Positions 16,142 to 24,491 of a stretch of 35,235 nucleotides of DNA are shown here, in pieces. The stretch's first letter is position 1. Every line of letters starts with the position of its first letter. The notes beneath the pieces are model-generated. The model ran no database searches. It was given only the letters and a program-made list of their open reading frames with translations, and was not told where the DNA came from. Source of the DNA: Pseudomonadota bacterium (GTDB taxonomy: Bacteria; Pseudomonadota; Gammaproteobacteria; Acidiferrobacterales; Acidiferrobacteraceae); assembly GCA_021816425.1 (NCBI GenBank), contig JAKAXT010000010.1:1-35235 (forward strand), read 5' to 3'. The translations under genes and the position numbers were made by a program.

Positions 16142-18636
16142 CGGGGGATCCCGGGACGCGCCTTGCGCTCGTCTTGGACGAGCTGAAGGACCTGAGCTTC
16201 GTCGCCCACCGCGATCTCTGCGCGGCGCTGCCGGCCATGGAGCCCCGCGGGGGCGCGACCATCGCCCTTTGGGCCGAGACCGGGCGGGACCTTTTCTTCT
16301 ATGACCGCGAGGCCGGCAAGGCCTTCCTGCGGGCAAGCCCCAGGCTTGCCGCAGACTTGGGCGCGACCGACCTTTGGATCGAACAGGCGCGGGATTTCCT
16401 TGCGATCCGGGGGGCATGGAAGGCCCTGATCGCCTACCTCGACGGCCTCCCCGCGGCGGTGCGGGAGCTGGGTGTCGAGGGCGGCCGTCGCTGGGGGGCC
16501 ACCGGGATCGCGTGGGGACGCACGCACCCGGAAAACGCCGAAGCCTTTTTTCGGATCCCCGTTTCCGACCTCGCCGCCGGCCGCGGCTTCGCCGGCATCT
16601 CCGAGATCCTGGAGCCGCTCGGCGCGCTTGCCGCCGACCGCGGCCTTCCGCCCGCGCTCGCGCTTCCCGGCGCGGTCAGGGTCCGCGCGCTCCTCGGGTC
16701 CGGCGCGCTCGATGGCTGGCTGAGGCGCGGGGCCGACATCCTGAAATCCGGGCGCTTGCGCGGCGAGGCGTATTTCCGCCTGGAGGGTCCCGATAGCGAT
16801 GAGGCCTTGATGGCGGTCCTCCCCGGGTTCCGCACCGCCGAGCACGAACGCTTCCTGGCGCTCGTCGCGCGCGCCGCCCTCTCGATCGCGCCGTCTTTCG
16901 CGCCGCGGGGGCTGACCCATGGCGCGCCCGCCTTCATCGAGACCGATGGCCGCACCCTGTTCGTCCCCCCGGCGTTCCCGACGGGCGAGCACGCGCTCGC
17001 GTCGCTCCTGCACCATGCCGGCCATCTGCGTTTCGGTACTTACGACGCCTCTGCCATAGAGCGGCTCTTTGCGGAGGTGGGCATGACGCACCCGCCGCTC
17101 GATGCCGACCAGCGTGTGACGTGGCGCCCGCTCTTTGCGCGATTCGGCGAGGACCTCTTGCGCTTCCAGGTCCTGTTCGACTTGTGCGAGGATTTTCGGG
17201 TGGATGCCCGGGTGCAGGCCCTGATGCCCAATCATGTCCCGCGTCTTGCGGCCCTCGCCGCCACGCGCCCGCAAGGACCGGCGGGGGCCTACTTCGATCT
17301 CGGGCGGGAGGGCCTCGAGATGCTGGCGGGGCGCGCGGCACCTGTCGGTCCCTGGGGCGCCCTGCTCGCGCCCGACGCCGATCTCGTCACGTCCTTCGTG
17401 GCGGCGCAATCGCTGTATCGGGACTCCCGCTTCCCGGCCCTCGGTCTTGCCGACCGCGATGTCGCCTATCTCCCCGGTCGTTCGCCCAACCAGGGGCGGC
17501 CCGTCTATCCGCGCCCGGCCGCGCCGCCGGAGCGGCCGGAGCCCGAGGGCGGGGCCGTGGCATCGGATGCCCCGGAGCCCAAGGAGGCGCGCCCGGCCCC
17601 CGTGAGTTCGGGTCACGACCCGGACACGCCGATCCCCCCCGAGGACACGAGCGGCTCCGGTGGGCGCGTGGGGGTCGGACGCCCCCAGCCCGCGCCCGTG
17701 TCCGCGCGCGCCCGCAGGCTGCGACCGGCCGGCGAGGGCATCCCGTATCCGGAATGGGATTATCGCGAGAAGGTCTATCGGCGCGATTGGACGCGCGTGG
17801 TCGAGCGCGCCCTGGTCGAGCGCGACGCGGCCTGCGCGGAGGATCTGCTGGCCCGTCATGCGCGGGTCTTGCACAGGCTGCGGCGCGTCATCCAGGCTGA
17901 GAAGCCGCGCCGCATGGCCCCGCGCAAGCGCCAGCACGAGGGCGAGGAGCTCGATCTGGACGCGACCGTCGAGTATGTCGCGGATCGGCGCGCCAAGGCC
18001 GCACCCACGCCGCTCATTTTTCGTAAGCGCCGCTTCCTTTTGCGCGACACGGCGGTGCTGCTGCTCGCCGACCTTTCCACCTCCATCATGCAACAGGCGG
18101 CCGATGGCGCGGGGCGCGTCGTCGACCGCATAAAGGCCGCGCTGCTGCTCTTCGCCGCGAGCCTCGAGGAGGTGGGCGACCCTTACGCCATCGCCGGTTT
18201 CGCCTCCAAATATCGCGATGCCGTGAGCTATTACCCCATCAAGGAGTTCGACGAGCGCTTCACGTCCGAGGGGGCGGCCATCGTGGGCGGGCTTTCGGGG
18301 CGTCTCGCGACCCGCATGGGCGCGGCCATCCGCCACGCCTGCGCGCGTCTGGGCGAGGCCGGGACCGGGCGTCGCCTGCTGCTCATCCTCTCCGACGGGC
18401 GTCCGGCCGACTACGACGATGGCGGCGACGAGCGCTACCTCCACGAAGACACGCGCATGGCGGTGAAGGAGGCGGCGGATCGCGGCATCCACGCGTTTTG
18501 CATCACCCTCGATCCCGCCGGGGCGCCCTATCTCGAGCGCATCTTCGGGCGCGGCCATTTTCTGGTCATCGACACGTTGGATCAGCTGCCCGCGCGGCTG
18601 CCACAGATCTACTTGAAGCTGCGCAAGGCGGGCTAA
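16138..18636 (+). CDS. cbbO: CbbO/NorD-like von Willebrand factor A domain protein
   Basis: An 832-aa protein with a C-terminal vWA domain. The MIDAS motif is DLSTS (Asp645, Ser647, Ser649), with [35 protein letters not shown] and [27 protein letters not shown] completing the fold. The N-terminal two thirds are helical, ending in the HHAGHLRF stretch and the [19 protein letters not shown] segment shared with CbbO and NorD. A Pro/Ala-rich linker (about 455-530) separates the halves. In the Rubisco activase complex, CbbO is the adaptor through which CbbQ acts on Rubisco. It overlaps cbbQ by 4 bp and is surely co-translated with it. A hairpin terminator follows 18 bp after the stop. The alternative identity is NorD. 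Confidence 0.85.
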   Translation: MTGDPGTRLALVLDELKDLSFVAHRDLCAALPAMEPRGGATIALWAETGRDLFFYDREAGKAFLRASPRLAADLGATDLWIEQARDFLAIRGAWKALIAYLDGLPAAVRELGVEGGRRWGATGIAWGRTHPENAEAFFRIPVSDLAAGRGFAGISEILEPLGALAADRGLPPALALPGAVRVRALLGSGALDGWLRRGADILKSGRLRGEAYFRLEGPDSDEALMAVLPGFRTAEHERFLALVARAALSIAPSFAPRGLTHGAPAFIETDGRTLFVPPAFPTGEHALASLLHHAGHLRFGTYDASAIERLFAEVGMTHPPLDADQRVTWRPLFARFGEDLLRFQVLFDLCEDFRVDARVQALMPNHVPRLAALAATRPQGPAGAYFDLGREGLEMLAGRAAPVGPWGALLAPDADLVTSFVAAQSLYRDSRFPALGLADRDVAYLPGRSPNQGRPVYPRPAAPPERPEPEGGAVASDAPEPKEARPAPVSSGHDPDTPIPPEDTSGSGGRVGVGRPQPAPVSARARRLRPAGEGIPYPEWDYREKVYRRDWTRVVERALVERDAACAEDLLARHARVLHRLRRVIQAEKPRRMAPRKRQHEGEELDLDATVEYVADRRAKAAPTPLIFRKRRFLLRDTAVLLLADLSTSIMQQAADGAGRVVDRIKAALLLFAASLEEVGDPYAIAGFASKYRDAVSYYPIKEFDERFTSEGAAIVGGLSGRLATRMGAAIRHACARLGEAGTGRRLLLILSDGRPADYDDGGDERYLHEDTRMAVKEAADRGIHAFCITLDPAGAPYLERIFGRGHFLVIDTLDQLPARLPQIYLKLRKAG

Positions 18637-18654
18637 GGGGCGCGCCCGCCGGCC

Positions 18655-18679
18655 GCCCGCGCCTTGCGCGCGGGCCTTT
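18655..18679 (+). terminator. Hairpin between cbbO and the convergent midA-like gene
   Basis: GCCCGCGC-CTTGC-GCGCGGGC is a perfect 8-bp stem with a 5-nt loop, followed by CTTTA. It lies 18 bp after the cbbO stop and 9 bp before the convergent midA-like stop. The short T-run fits termination of the plus-strand transcript; on the minus strand no U-tract follows. Confidence 0.55.
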
Positions 18680-18688
18680 AGGGGACCG

Positions 18689-19837
18689 TCAGGCGAGCGA
18701 GCGGCGGCGGTCGAGCAGATGGAAGCCCTGGAGCGGGGCCTTTTGGTTGCGCCCGAAGGCGATGACCTTGAAGAGCTCGCCCATCTCGTGCGGGAGCGTG
18801 AGACGCTTGATCGCCTGGCGCGCAAGCAGGGCCTCGCGCTCGTCGTCTGGCATGTCCTCGCCGATGCCAAGCGCGAGCAGAAAGGCCCCCTGGCTCGTGT
18901 AGCCCGCAAGCTCGAGCCCCTCTGCCAGGCCCGCGCGGGCGACTGCCGTGAAATCGACGTGTACGGTGATGTCCTGAAGGCCCGGCAGGATCAAAGGATC
19001 GGGGTGGGCCTGTTGGCGGAAGTGGCACATGAGCGTGCCTTGTCGGCGCTCCGGGTGATAGAACTCGGCGCGCGGGAAGCCGTAATCGATCAGGACGATC
19101 ACGCCGCGCGCGAGGCGAGCGGAGGCCTTGCGCAGGAAGTCGCGGACCCCCGGCAGGACCTCCGACTCGTAGCCATCGGCCAGCGCGAGGCCGGCGAGCG
19201 CCGCGGTCGTCGGCGGCTCCTCGGGGCCTTCGGCAAAGACCCGGACTCCGGCCGCGTCGCGCGTGACGAGGAGGCCTCGGGCGCGCCCGTCCCGGATGCG
19301 GAATCGGGCCGCCGGGAGCGCGTCGAGGATCTCGTTCCCCAGGACGATCGAGGCCTCGGCATCGGGCCAGTCGGCCACCACGAAGACCCGGTCGGCCCAT
19401 TGCGGGATCTCCGATGCCACGCGCTCCTGCGCGGCGGCGCGCAGGCGTGCGCTCCGTTCTATCATCCAGTAGCGCTCGGGGAGTCTGCAGGCCGCGCCCA
19501 GGGCCTTCAGGGTGTCCACCGCCAGCTGGCCGTTTCCGGAGCCCACCTCCATAATAGAGCCGCCGTGCGCGGCCAGTACCGGCGCCCATTGGCGGGCGAG
19601 CGCGCGGGCGAGGTGCGCGGACAAGAGCGGTGCCGTGACGTAATCCCCGCGCGCGCCGAAGACCTCGCGCCGCGCGTAATAGCCGCACTCGTCGTCGTAG
19701 AGTGCCCATTCCATGTAATCGGCGAAGGCGAGCGGCCCTTGGGCGAGGCGCGCCTCGAGGACCCGCTCATTATGCGCGAGCGCGGCCTTTTCCGGAGGCG
19801 AGAGCGCGGCCCATGCGGGAAGCGAAGAACCGGACAT
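18689..19837 (-). CDS. SAM-dependent methyltransferase, MidA/NDUFAF7 family (DUF185)
   Basis: A 382-aa class I methyltransferase of the MidA/NDUFAF7 family. The N-terminal signature FADYMEWALYDDECGYYARREVFGARGDYVTAPLLSAHLARALARQW is characteristic, followed by the SAM-binding IMEVGSGNGQLAVDTLKALG and then IVLGNEILDALPAARF, which is the typical motif IV-like turn. VIVLIDYGFPRAEFYHPERRQGTLMCHFRQQAHPDPL matches the central conserved block. The mitochondrial homologue dimethylates an arginine of complex I subunit NDUFS2; the bacterial substrate is not known. The ATG at 19837 is the only sensible start. It is divergent from the pteridine reductase gene with a 54-bp shared control region and convergent with cbbO. 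Confidence 0.9.
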   Translation of the reverse strand: MSGSSLPAWAALSPPEKAALAHNERVLEARLAQGPLAFADYMEWALYDDECGYYARREVFGARGDYVTAPLLSAHLARALARQWAPVLAAHGGSIMEVGSGNGQLAVDTLKALGAACRLPERYWMIERSARLRAAAQERVASEIPQWADRVFVVADWPDAEASIVLGNEILDALPAARFRIRDGRARGLLVTRDAAGVRVFAEGPEEPPTTAALAGLALADGYESEVLPGVRDFLRKASARLARGVIVLIDYGFPRAEFYHPERRQGTLMCHFRQQAHPDPLILPGLQDITVHVDFTAVARAGLAEGLELAGYTSQGAFLLALGIGEDMPDDEREALLARQAIKRLTLPHEMGELFKVIAFGRNQKAPLQGFHLLDRRRSLA

Positions 19838-19868
19838 GGTTATGAGACCATAGAGGGAACGTCGGCCA

Positions 19869-19881
19869 TTTTGTCACAAAA
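19869..19881. promoter_or_regulatory. Palindrome in the 54-bp divergent control region
   Basis: TTTTGT-C-ACAAAA is a perfect inverted repeat with 6-bp arms. It sits 11 bp before the ATG of the pteridine reductase gene and overlaps the start of its AGGAGAGG ribosome-binding site. It may be an operator for one or both divergent genes; an AT-rich chance palindrome is also possible. Confidence 0.3.
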
Positions 19882-19891
19882 GGAGAGGGTC

Positions 19892-20632
19892 ATGCAGGTG
19901 TCTGAGCGGGTGGTACTGGTGACGGGCGGCGCGCGGCGGCTGGGCGCCGCCATCGTCCGCCAACTGCACGCCCGCGGCCTGTCGATCGTCCTGCATTACC
20001 GCTCCTCGGCCGATGAGGCGCACCGGCTGCGCGCCGAGCTCGAGTCCGCCCGCCCCGCCAGCGTGGTCCTCGTGCGCGCCGATATCCTGAACGAGGATGC
20101 CCCGCGCGCCCTGGTCGATTGCGCGCTCGCGCGCTTCGGGCGCCTCGACATGCTCGTCAACAATGCCTCGACCTTCTATCCGACGCCGATCCAGGAGGCG
20201 ACGGCCGACCAGTGGGACGACCTCCTGGGGACCAATCTGCGCGCACCGTTTTTCCTGAGCCGTCACGCCGCGCCCCACCTCGCGGCGCAGGGAGGCGCCA
20301 TCGTCAACCTCATCGACATCCATGCCGCGCGTCCGCTCAAGGATTACCCCATTTACAGCGTCGCCAAGGCCGGGCTTGCCATGTTGACCCAGTCGCTGTC
20401 GCGCGAACTGGCTCCGACGATACGCGTGAACGGCGTGGCGCCCGGGGCCATACTGTGGCCCGAGGCGGGGGCCGACGAGGCCGAGCGCGAGCGCGTGCTG
20501 GCGCAGATCCCCCTGCACCGCACGGGCCTCCCCGAGGACATCGCCCGCGCCGTGGCCTTCCTGCTCCTGGATGCCCCTTATGTGACGGGTCAGATACTGG
20601 CAGTCGACGGCGGCCGCTCGACCGTGGCTTGA
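19892..20632 (+). CDS. Pteridine reductase (SDR family, FolM/PTR1-like)
   Basis: A 246-aa classical short-chain dehydrogenase with the pteridine-reductase signature TGGARRLG (TGxxxRxG, with an NADPH-binding Arg) near residue 11. Other SDR motifs are LVNNAST, the catalytic YSVAK (Tyr and Lys), VNGVAPGAILWPE and the C-terminal GQILAVDGGRS. It should reduce dihydrobiopterin or dihydrofolate-type pterins with NADPH in the cytoplasm. ATG 19892 has an AGGAGAGGG site immediately upstream and gives the normal family length; the track's earlier start runs through the divergent methyltransferase. Its neighbour folB, one gene further on, is also a pterin enzyme, which supports the assignment. The E. coli counterpart would be folM, but orthology was not tested. 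Confidence 0.88.
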   Translation: MQVSERVVLVTGGARRLGAAIVRQLHARGLSIVLHYRSSADEAHRLRAELESARPASVVLVRADILNEDAPRALVDCALARFGRLDMLVNNASTFYPTPIQEATADQWDDLLGTNLRAPFFLSRHAAPHLAAQGGAIVNLIDIHAARPLKDYPIYSVAKAGLAMLTQSLSRELAPTIRVNGVAPGAILWPEAGADEAERERVLAQIPLHRTGLPEDIARAVAFLLLDAPYVTGQILAVDGGRSTVA

Positions 20633-20849
20633 GGCCGCAGGCCTGCCGCCATCCCCCTAAGCCTCGGCACGGCGGGGCCTGGGCCCGCGCTTTTGCGAGG
20701 CGGGGACCTGCGTCCGCGCCCGAGGCCTTGCCGGGACCACACGGCCCATGGCGCGCCGCGAGAGCGCATACCCGTAGGGTCCCGAGGCGTCGTGGTGGCC
20801 GGGCGCCACCCGGGACCTCCCCGACCGCGCGTCCTTGTCGCCCGGGGGC

Positions 20850-20865
20850 CCGGGCTGCGGCCCGG
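20850..20865. terminator. GC hairpin between convergent pteridine reductase and OMP genes
   Basis: CCGGGC-TGCG-GCCCGG forms a 6-bp perfect stem within a 270-bp GC-rich gap (20633-20902) that holds no supported gene. A second stem, CCCCGG-AG-CCGGGG, lies just after it near 20885-20900. Neither has a U-tract, so this is only a positional candidate for termination. Confidence 0.25.
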
Positions 20866-20902
20866 CGGCCTGCGATCGGTCGTCCCCGGAGCCGGGGTCT
20901 CC

Positions 20903-21463
20903 TCAGCCGAAGTGGTAGGTCATCCCGAAGAGCGCGGAGCCGATGTCGAGATCGTGGCCGTTGACGGCCATGGCGCGGTAGATGCGGTATTCGAGGCGCA
21001 GGCCGATGCGGCGCCTCAGGCGATAGGAGATGCCCAGCCCGTAAAAGTCCTGGTGGAGCTCCTCCAGCATGTCGTTTTGCGCCGAGCTGCCCGTGACCCT
21101 ATGTTCGCCCCCGCCCCCCGTACCTATCGTGGACCAGTCCACGAAGCCCACGCGCCCGTAGACATGCCACCGCCGGCCGAATCGGGGGCCCGCGGTCAGC
21201 GAAACGTCGACATTGTTCACGATCGTGGTGTAGGGCTGGCCTTGATCGTGGCCGACCCACCGACCGAGGCGGTTGTAGCCGGCCTCCACGCTAAACCAGG
21301 GGTCGATGGCATAGCCCGCAAAGATTCCCGCGCTCGCGGCGTTGCCGAGGCCCTGGGCATCGGAGGCGCCGATGGTGGCGCCCATGTAGAAGCCGGCGGC
21401 ATGGGCGGCGGTGGACAGGGACAAGACACCGATCAAGGCGGCGGCGCGGGATGTCAAAGGCAT
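20903..21463 (-). CDS. Outer-membrane beta-barrel protein (OmpA-barrel/OmpW-like)
   Basis: A 186-aa secreted barrel. The signal peptide is MPLTSRAAALIGVLSLSTAAHA|AGF. The mature chain shows barrel strands with gly/aromatic alternation: GFYMGATIGASDAQGLGNAASAGIFAGYAIDPWFSVEAGYNRLG, WHVYGRVGFVDWSTIG, FYGLGISYRLRRRIGLRLEYRIYRAMAVN and ALFGMTYHFG at the end. This is the pattern of eight-stranded OmpA-like porin-family proteins. The length leaves no room for a peptidoglycan-binding domain. It sits between the pteridine reductase gene and folB, an unusual guest in that core block. Function is unknown. It shares architecture with the barrel at 7540-8121, but the two sequences differ clearly. Confidence 0.85.
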   Translation of the reverse strand: MPLTSRAAALIGVLSLSTAAHAAGFYMGATIGASDAQGLGNAASAGIFAGYAIDPWFSVEAGYNRLGRWVGHDQGQPYTTIVNNVDVSLTAGPRFGRRWHVYGRVGFVDWSTIGTGGGGEHRVTGSSAQNDMLEELHQDFYGLGISYRLRRRIGLRLEYRIYRAMAVNGHDLDIGSALFGMTYHFG

Positions 21464-21490
21464 TAGGCTGTTTATCCTCTCGAGGTGGGT

Positions 21491-21901
21491 TTATGGGGAT
21501 TTCAGGGTGACGTCGGGGGGGCTGGCGCGGTGCCGTTCGATCACGAGCCCGACCTGGCCCGCGCCGCGGATGGCTCCCCGCTTGTCGAGGCGCAGGCGCA
21601 GCCAGGGGACTGGAAACTCCCGCAACACGAGTTCCGCCACGCGTTCCGCGAGGGTCTCGACGAGACGAAACTCCGAGGCCTCCACGAAGGCGACGACGCG
21701 TTTGGCGACCGCCTTGTAGTCGAGCGCATCGCGGATGTCGTCGGACGCCGCCGCGGCGCGTATGTCGACGGCCATGTCGAGATCGAATACGATGGTCTGA
21801 CGGGTCTGGCGCTCCCAGTCCCAGATGCCGATAATGCAATCCGCTTTCAGATCGTGTAAATACAGCACATCGCTACTGTCTTGGGGAACGCCGTCACGCA
21901 T
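21491..21901 (-). CDS. folB: Dihydroneopterin aldolase
   Basis: A 136-aa FolB homologue that converts 7,8-dihydroneopterin to 6-hydroxymethyl-dihydropterin and glycolaldehyde in folate synthesis. Conserved features are LKADCIIGIWDWERQTRQTIVFDLDMAVD, the DALDYKAVAKRV turn, the catalytic-site segment FRLVETLAERVAELVL with the pterin-anchoring Glu, and the late LRLDKRGAIRGAGQVGLVIER, which carries the catalytic Lys. ATG 21901 has a GAG just upstream, but it would overlap the TTG start of divergent plsY by 21 bp. GTG 21868 (VLYLHDLKADC) matches the family length better, and either is possible. The block folB-plsY-tsaD is a conserved gammaproteobacterial neighbourhood. Confidence 0.92.
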   Translation of the reverse strand: MRDGVPQDSSDVLYLHDLKADCIIGIWDWERQTRQTIVFDLDMAVDIRAAAASDDIRDALDYKAVAKRVVAFVEASEFRLVETLAERVAELVLREFPVPWLRLRLDKRGAIRGAGQVGLVIERHRASPPDVTLKSP

Positions 21902-22516
21902 ATCTCGATTTGGGCCTATGTTTTGCCGGGGCTTGCCTATCTTTCAGGCTCCCTTTCCACGGCCATTTTGGCAAGTCGGGTGCTCGGGCTGCCCGATCCG
22001 CGTCAGGTGGGCTCGGGAAATCCCGGGGCCACCAATGTGCTGCGCGTCGGGGGCAAGAAGGCCGCCATTATCACCTTAATCGGCGATGTCCTCAAAGGGG
22101 TGCTGCCGGTGATCTTTGCGCGGCTCCTCGGGGTCGCGCCGTGGATCGTCGCGACCGTCGCCTTGTGCGCGCTGCTTGGGCACATCTATCCCGTGTTCTT
22201 TCGTTTTCGCGGCGGCAAGGGCGTGGCCACCGCGCTCGGGGTGCTCGCGGCCATCGATCCCCTGGCGGGCGCCGGACTTCTGGGTATCTGGCTCGTGGTG
22301 GCGATGGCGTTCCGCTATTCGTCGCTCGCGGCGCTCACCGCGGCGGTGGCCGCCCCGTTCCTGATGGCGCTCACCCTGCGCGCCCATGTCGGCGTGTTCT
22401 TTGCCGCCACATCGGCCATGAGCGTGCTCCTCTTGTGGCGCCATCGTAGCAACATCCGCAATCTTCTCGCGGGCCGCGAGACCAAGATCGGCGCTAAGGC
22501 GGCGCAAGTTCGCTGA
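21881..22516 (+). CDS. plsY: Acyl-phosphate:glycerol-3-phosphate acyltransferase
   Basis: A 211-aa polytopic inner-membrane enzyme that transfers the acyl group from acyl-phosphate to glycerol-3-phosphate, the first step of phospholipid synthesis. The three PlsY motifs are visible: [10 protein letters not shown] with [18 protein letters not shown] (motif 1 and phosphate loop), [23 protein letters not shown] (motif 2, with the GGKG loop), and the late [18 protein letters not shown] (motif 3). Four to five hydrophobic spans separate them. The start is TTG 21881; an in-frame stop occurs 8 codons upstream, and no ATG or GTG is available before the first helix. It overlaps tsaD at the 3' ends by 23 bp. 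Confidence 0.95.
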   Translation: MGNAVTHISIWAYVLPGLAYLSGSLSTAILASRVLGLPDPRQVGSGNPGATNVLRVGGKKAAIITLIGDVLKGVLPVIFARLLGVAPWIVATVALCALLGHIYPVFFRFRGGKGVATALGVLAAIDPLAGAGLLGIWLVVAMAFRYSSLAALTAAVAAPFLMALTLRAHVGVFFAATSAMSVLLLWRHRSNIRNLLAGRETKIGAKAAQVR

Positions 22517-23504
22517 GGGGCCAGCGGGGACGGACACCGAAATCCTGGCTGCCGGTCTGGCCGGCGGCGAGCCGCAGGCAGCCGGCGTAGGCGATCATGG
22601 CCCCGTTGTCGGTGCAGAAGGCGAGCCGCGGATAGTAGAGCTTGACCCCGAGGGCCCCCGCCTCTTCCGTAAGCCGCTCGCGCAGTCTCTGGTTGGCCCC
22701 CACCCCGCCTGCGATGATGAGGCGCTCATGGCCGGTCTGACGCAGTGCCCGGCGGCACTTCACGGCCAGGGTATCGACGATCGCGTCTTGCAGGGCGTAA
22801 GCGAGATCGCAGACCCGCTCGTCATCCAAGGGCCGATCCCGGGCGGCCTGCAAGAGCGCGGTCTTCAGGCCGCTGAAACTGAACTCCAGACCGGGGCGGT
22901 CGATGAGCGGGCGGGGCAGCCTGAGAGCCGTCTCGCGCCCGCGCATCGCCGCCTTGCTGATGGCGGGCCCCCCCGGGAAACCCAAGCCCAGGACCTGGGC
23001 GCTCTTGTCGAAGGCCTCGCCCGCGGCATCGTCGCGCGATTCGCCAATGATGGTATAGCGGCCGAGCGCCTGGACGTCGGCGAGCAGGGTGTGTCCCCCG
23101 GAGACGAGCAGGGCGAGAAACGGAAAATCCGGCGCCTCCGGTTCGAGTCGTGGCGCGAGGAGGTGGCCTTCCAGGTGGTGCACGCCGAGCGCCGGTATGG
23201 CGAGCGCGAAGGCGAGCGCGCGCGCCAGGGCCGCGCCCACGAGCAGAGCCCCCGCGAGGCCCGGACCGGCCGTATAGGCGATGGCGTCCACGTCGGCGAT
23301 CGTCGCCCCCGCGTCGACGAGCAGGGCGTCGATGAGCGGGAGGAGCTTCTGGATATGGTCGCGCGAGGCGATTTCGGGGACCACGCCGCCGTAGAGGGCA
23401 TGGCTCATCTGGCTGAAAAGCGCATGGGCGCGCAGGCCCGTGTCGCGGTCGTAGAGCGCGACGCCTGTGTCATCGCAGGAGGTCTCGATACCGAGCACGA
23501 GCAT
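22494..23504 (-). CDS. tsaD: tRNA N6-adenosine threonylcarbamoyltransferase
   Basis: A 336-aa TsaD (Gcp/YgjD) that transfers threonylcarbamoyl to A37 of ANN-decoding tRNAs, acting with TsaB and TsaE. ASKHA-fold motifs are all present: [19 protein letters not shown], the metal-binding [68 protein letters not shown] and the metal ligand Asp in [16 protein letters not shown] 23504 begins exactly at the first strand and has AGGA 9 nt upstream; the ORF-track start is an upstream GTG (23525) adding seven residues. The gene is divergent from rpsU and convergent with plsY, overlapping it by 23 bp. Confidence 0.96.
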   Translation of the reverse strand: MLVLGIETSCDDTGVALYDRDTGLRAHALFSQMSHALYGGVVPEIASRDHIQKLLPLIDALLVDAGATIADVDAIAYTAGPGLAGALLVGAALARALAFALAIPALGVHHLEGHLLAPRLEPEAPDFPFLALLVSGGHTLLADVQALGRYTIIGESRDDAAGEAFDKSAQVLGLGFPGGPAISKAAMRGRETALRLPRPLIDRPGLEFSFSGLKTALLQAARDRPLDDERVCDLAYALQDAIVDTLAVKCRRALRQTGHERLIIAGGVGANQRLRERLTEEAGALGVKLYYPRLAFCTDNGAMIAYAGCLRLAAGQTGSQDFGVRPRWPLSELAPP

Positions 23505-23693
23505 GGGCCGTGGTCCTGGTTTCACCTGAGGAAACCGTGCAGCTTACCGCCCCGGGGCGCGTTCACCAAGGGCGCGGCGCTCGGGGCCGGGCCCCGGCGA
23601 CAGCCCCGCCCTAGGCGGCGCCATCCCTGGGTAGTCGAGAAGCGCCTCCTTTTTGGCGGCGTCACCGCCCCCGGCCGCGGCACCGTGTAGCGG

Positions 23694-23722
23694 TGTACAA
23701 ATCGCTCGGCGCGCGCTAGAAT
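23694..23722 (+). promoter_or_regulatory. Sigma70-type promoter of the rpsU-yqeY-dnaG-rpoD operon
   Basis: TGTACA (23694-23699) and TAGAAT (23717-23722) are separated by the optimal 17 bp. Transcription would start near 23729, about 50 nt before the rpsU ATG. Its position in front of the macromolecular-synthesis operon supports it as the main upstream promoter. Confidence 0.6.
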
Positions 23723-23781
23723 CCGCCGTTTACCACGGGCCGCCGGCTCAACTACCACTTATAGCGAGGTGTATTGCGTCT

Positions 23782-23997
23782 ATGCCATCGGTGCGCGTCA
23801 AGGAGCACGAACCCTTCGAGGTTGCGCTTCGTCGTTTTCGCAGGTCGTGTGAGAAGGCGGGTGTGTTCGCCGAGGTTCGTCGTCGCGAGTTCTATGAGAA
23901 GCCGACGGCAGTCCGCAAGCGCAAGGCGGCGGCCGCGCGCAAGCGCGAGTTGAAGAAGATCGCCCGCGTCGCCCAGCGCGCCAACAGGCCGTTCTAG
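23782..23997 (+). CDS. rpsU: 30S ribosomal protein S21
   Basis: A 71-aa basic ribosomal protein of the small subunit, needed for efficient initiation on structured mRNAs. The sequence [55 protein letters not shown] is a near-canonical gammaproteobacterial S21. A GAGGTG lies 11 nt before the ATG. The gene is first in the macromolecular-synthesis operon, with yqeY starting 6 bp after its stop. Confidence 0.98.
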   Translation: MPSVRVKEHEPFEVALRRFRRSCEKAGVFAEVRRREFYEKPTAVRKRKAAAARKRELKKIARVAQRANRPF

Positions 23998-24003
23998 GGA
24001 TCC

Positions 24004-24447
24004 ATGGCGCTGAAGGAGCAAATCGCCGAGGACATGAAGGCGGCGATGCGCGCCAAGGACACGCCGCGGCTCGAGGCGATCCGGATGTTGCGAGCCGCCA
24101 TCCAGCGCCGGGAGGTCGACGAGCGCGTGTCGCTGGACGATACCGGGGTCCTTGTGGTCCTGGAAAAACTCGTGCGCCAGGGTCAGGAGTCGATCGAGCA
24201 GTTCAGCGCGGCAGGCCGCGCGGACCTCGTGGAGAAGGAGCAGGCCTCGCTCGCCGTATGGCAAGCCTACCGGCCCGCGCCCTTGTCCGCGCAGGAGATC
24301 GAAGACCTCATTCAAGAGGCCATGGCGCACACGCAGGCCACCTCGATCAAGGATATGGGACGGGTGGTGGCCCACATCAAGCCGCGCGCGCAGGGGCGGG
24401 CCGACATGGCCGCCGTGAGCGCGCGGATCAAGGAGCGGCTGAGTTAA
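24004..24447 (+). CDS. yqeY: GatB/YqeY domain protein
   Basis: A 147-aa YqeY-like protein with the helical tRNA-binding domain shared with the C-terminus of GatB. Conserved features are MALKEQIAEDMKAAMRAKDTPRLEAIRMLRAAIQRREVDER, LVRQGQESIEQFSAAGRADLVEKEQASLAVWQAYRP and IKDMGRVVAHIKPRAQGRADMAAVSARIKERLS. It may act in a tRNA-linked process, but its exact role is not established. The placement between rpsU and dnaG is a widely conserved gene order. The ATG is 6 bp after the rpsU stop and its ribosome-binding site (AGGGATCC) spans the junction. Confidence 0.93.
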   Translation: MALKEQIAEDMKAAMRAKDTPRLEAIRMLRAAIQRREVDERVSLDDTGVLVVLEKLVRQGQESIEQFSAAGRADLVEKEQASLAVWQAYRPAPLSAQEIEDLIQEAMAHTQATSIKDMGRVVAHIKPRAQGRADMAAVSARIKERLS

Positions 24448-24491
24448 GGAAGGGCGCCTGTCTTCCCTATGCGGGCGCCTGGGGGGCCTGT

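Noticed and set aside
16003-18909. 968-aa minus ORF opposite cbbO
   Set aside because: It is a GC-driven shadow of cbbQ-cbbO, Arg/Gly/Ala-rich and without motifs, while the plus strand holds clear CbbO signatures.
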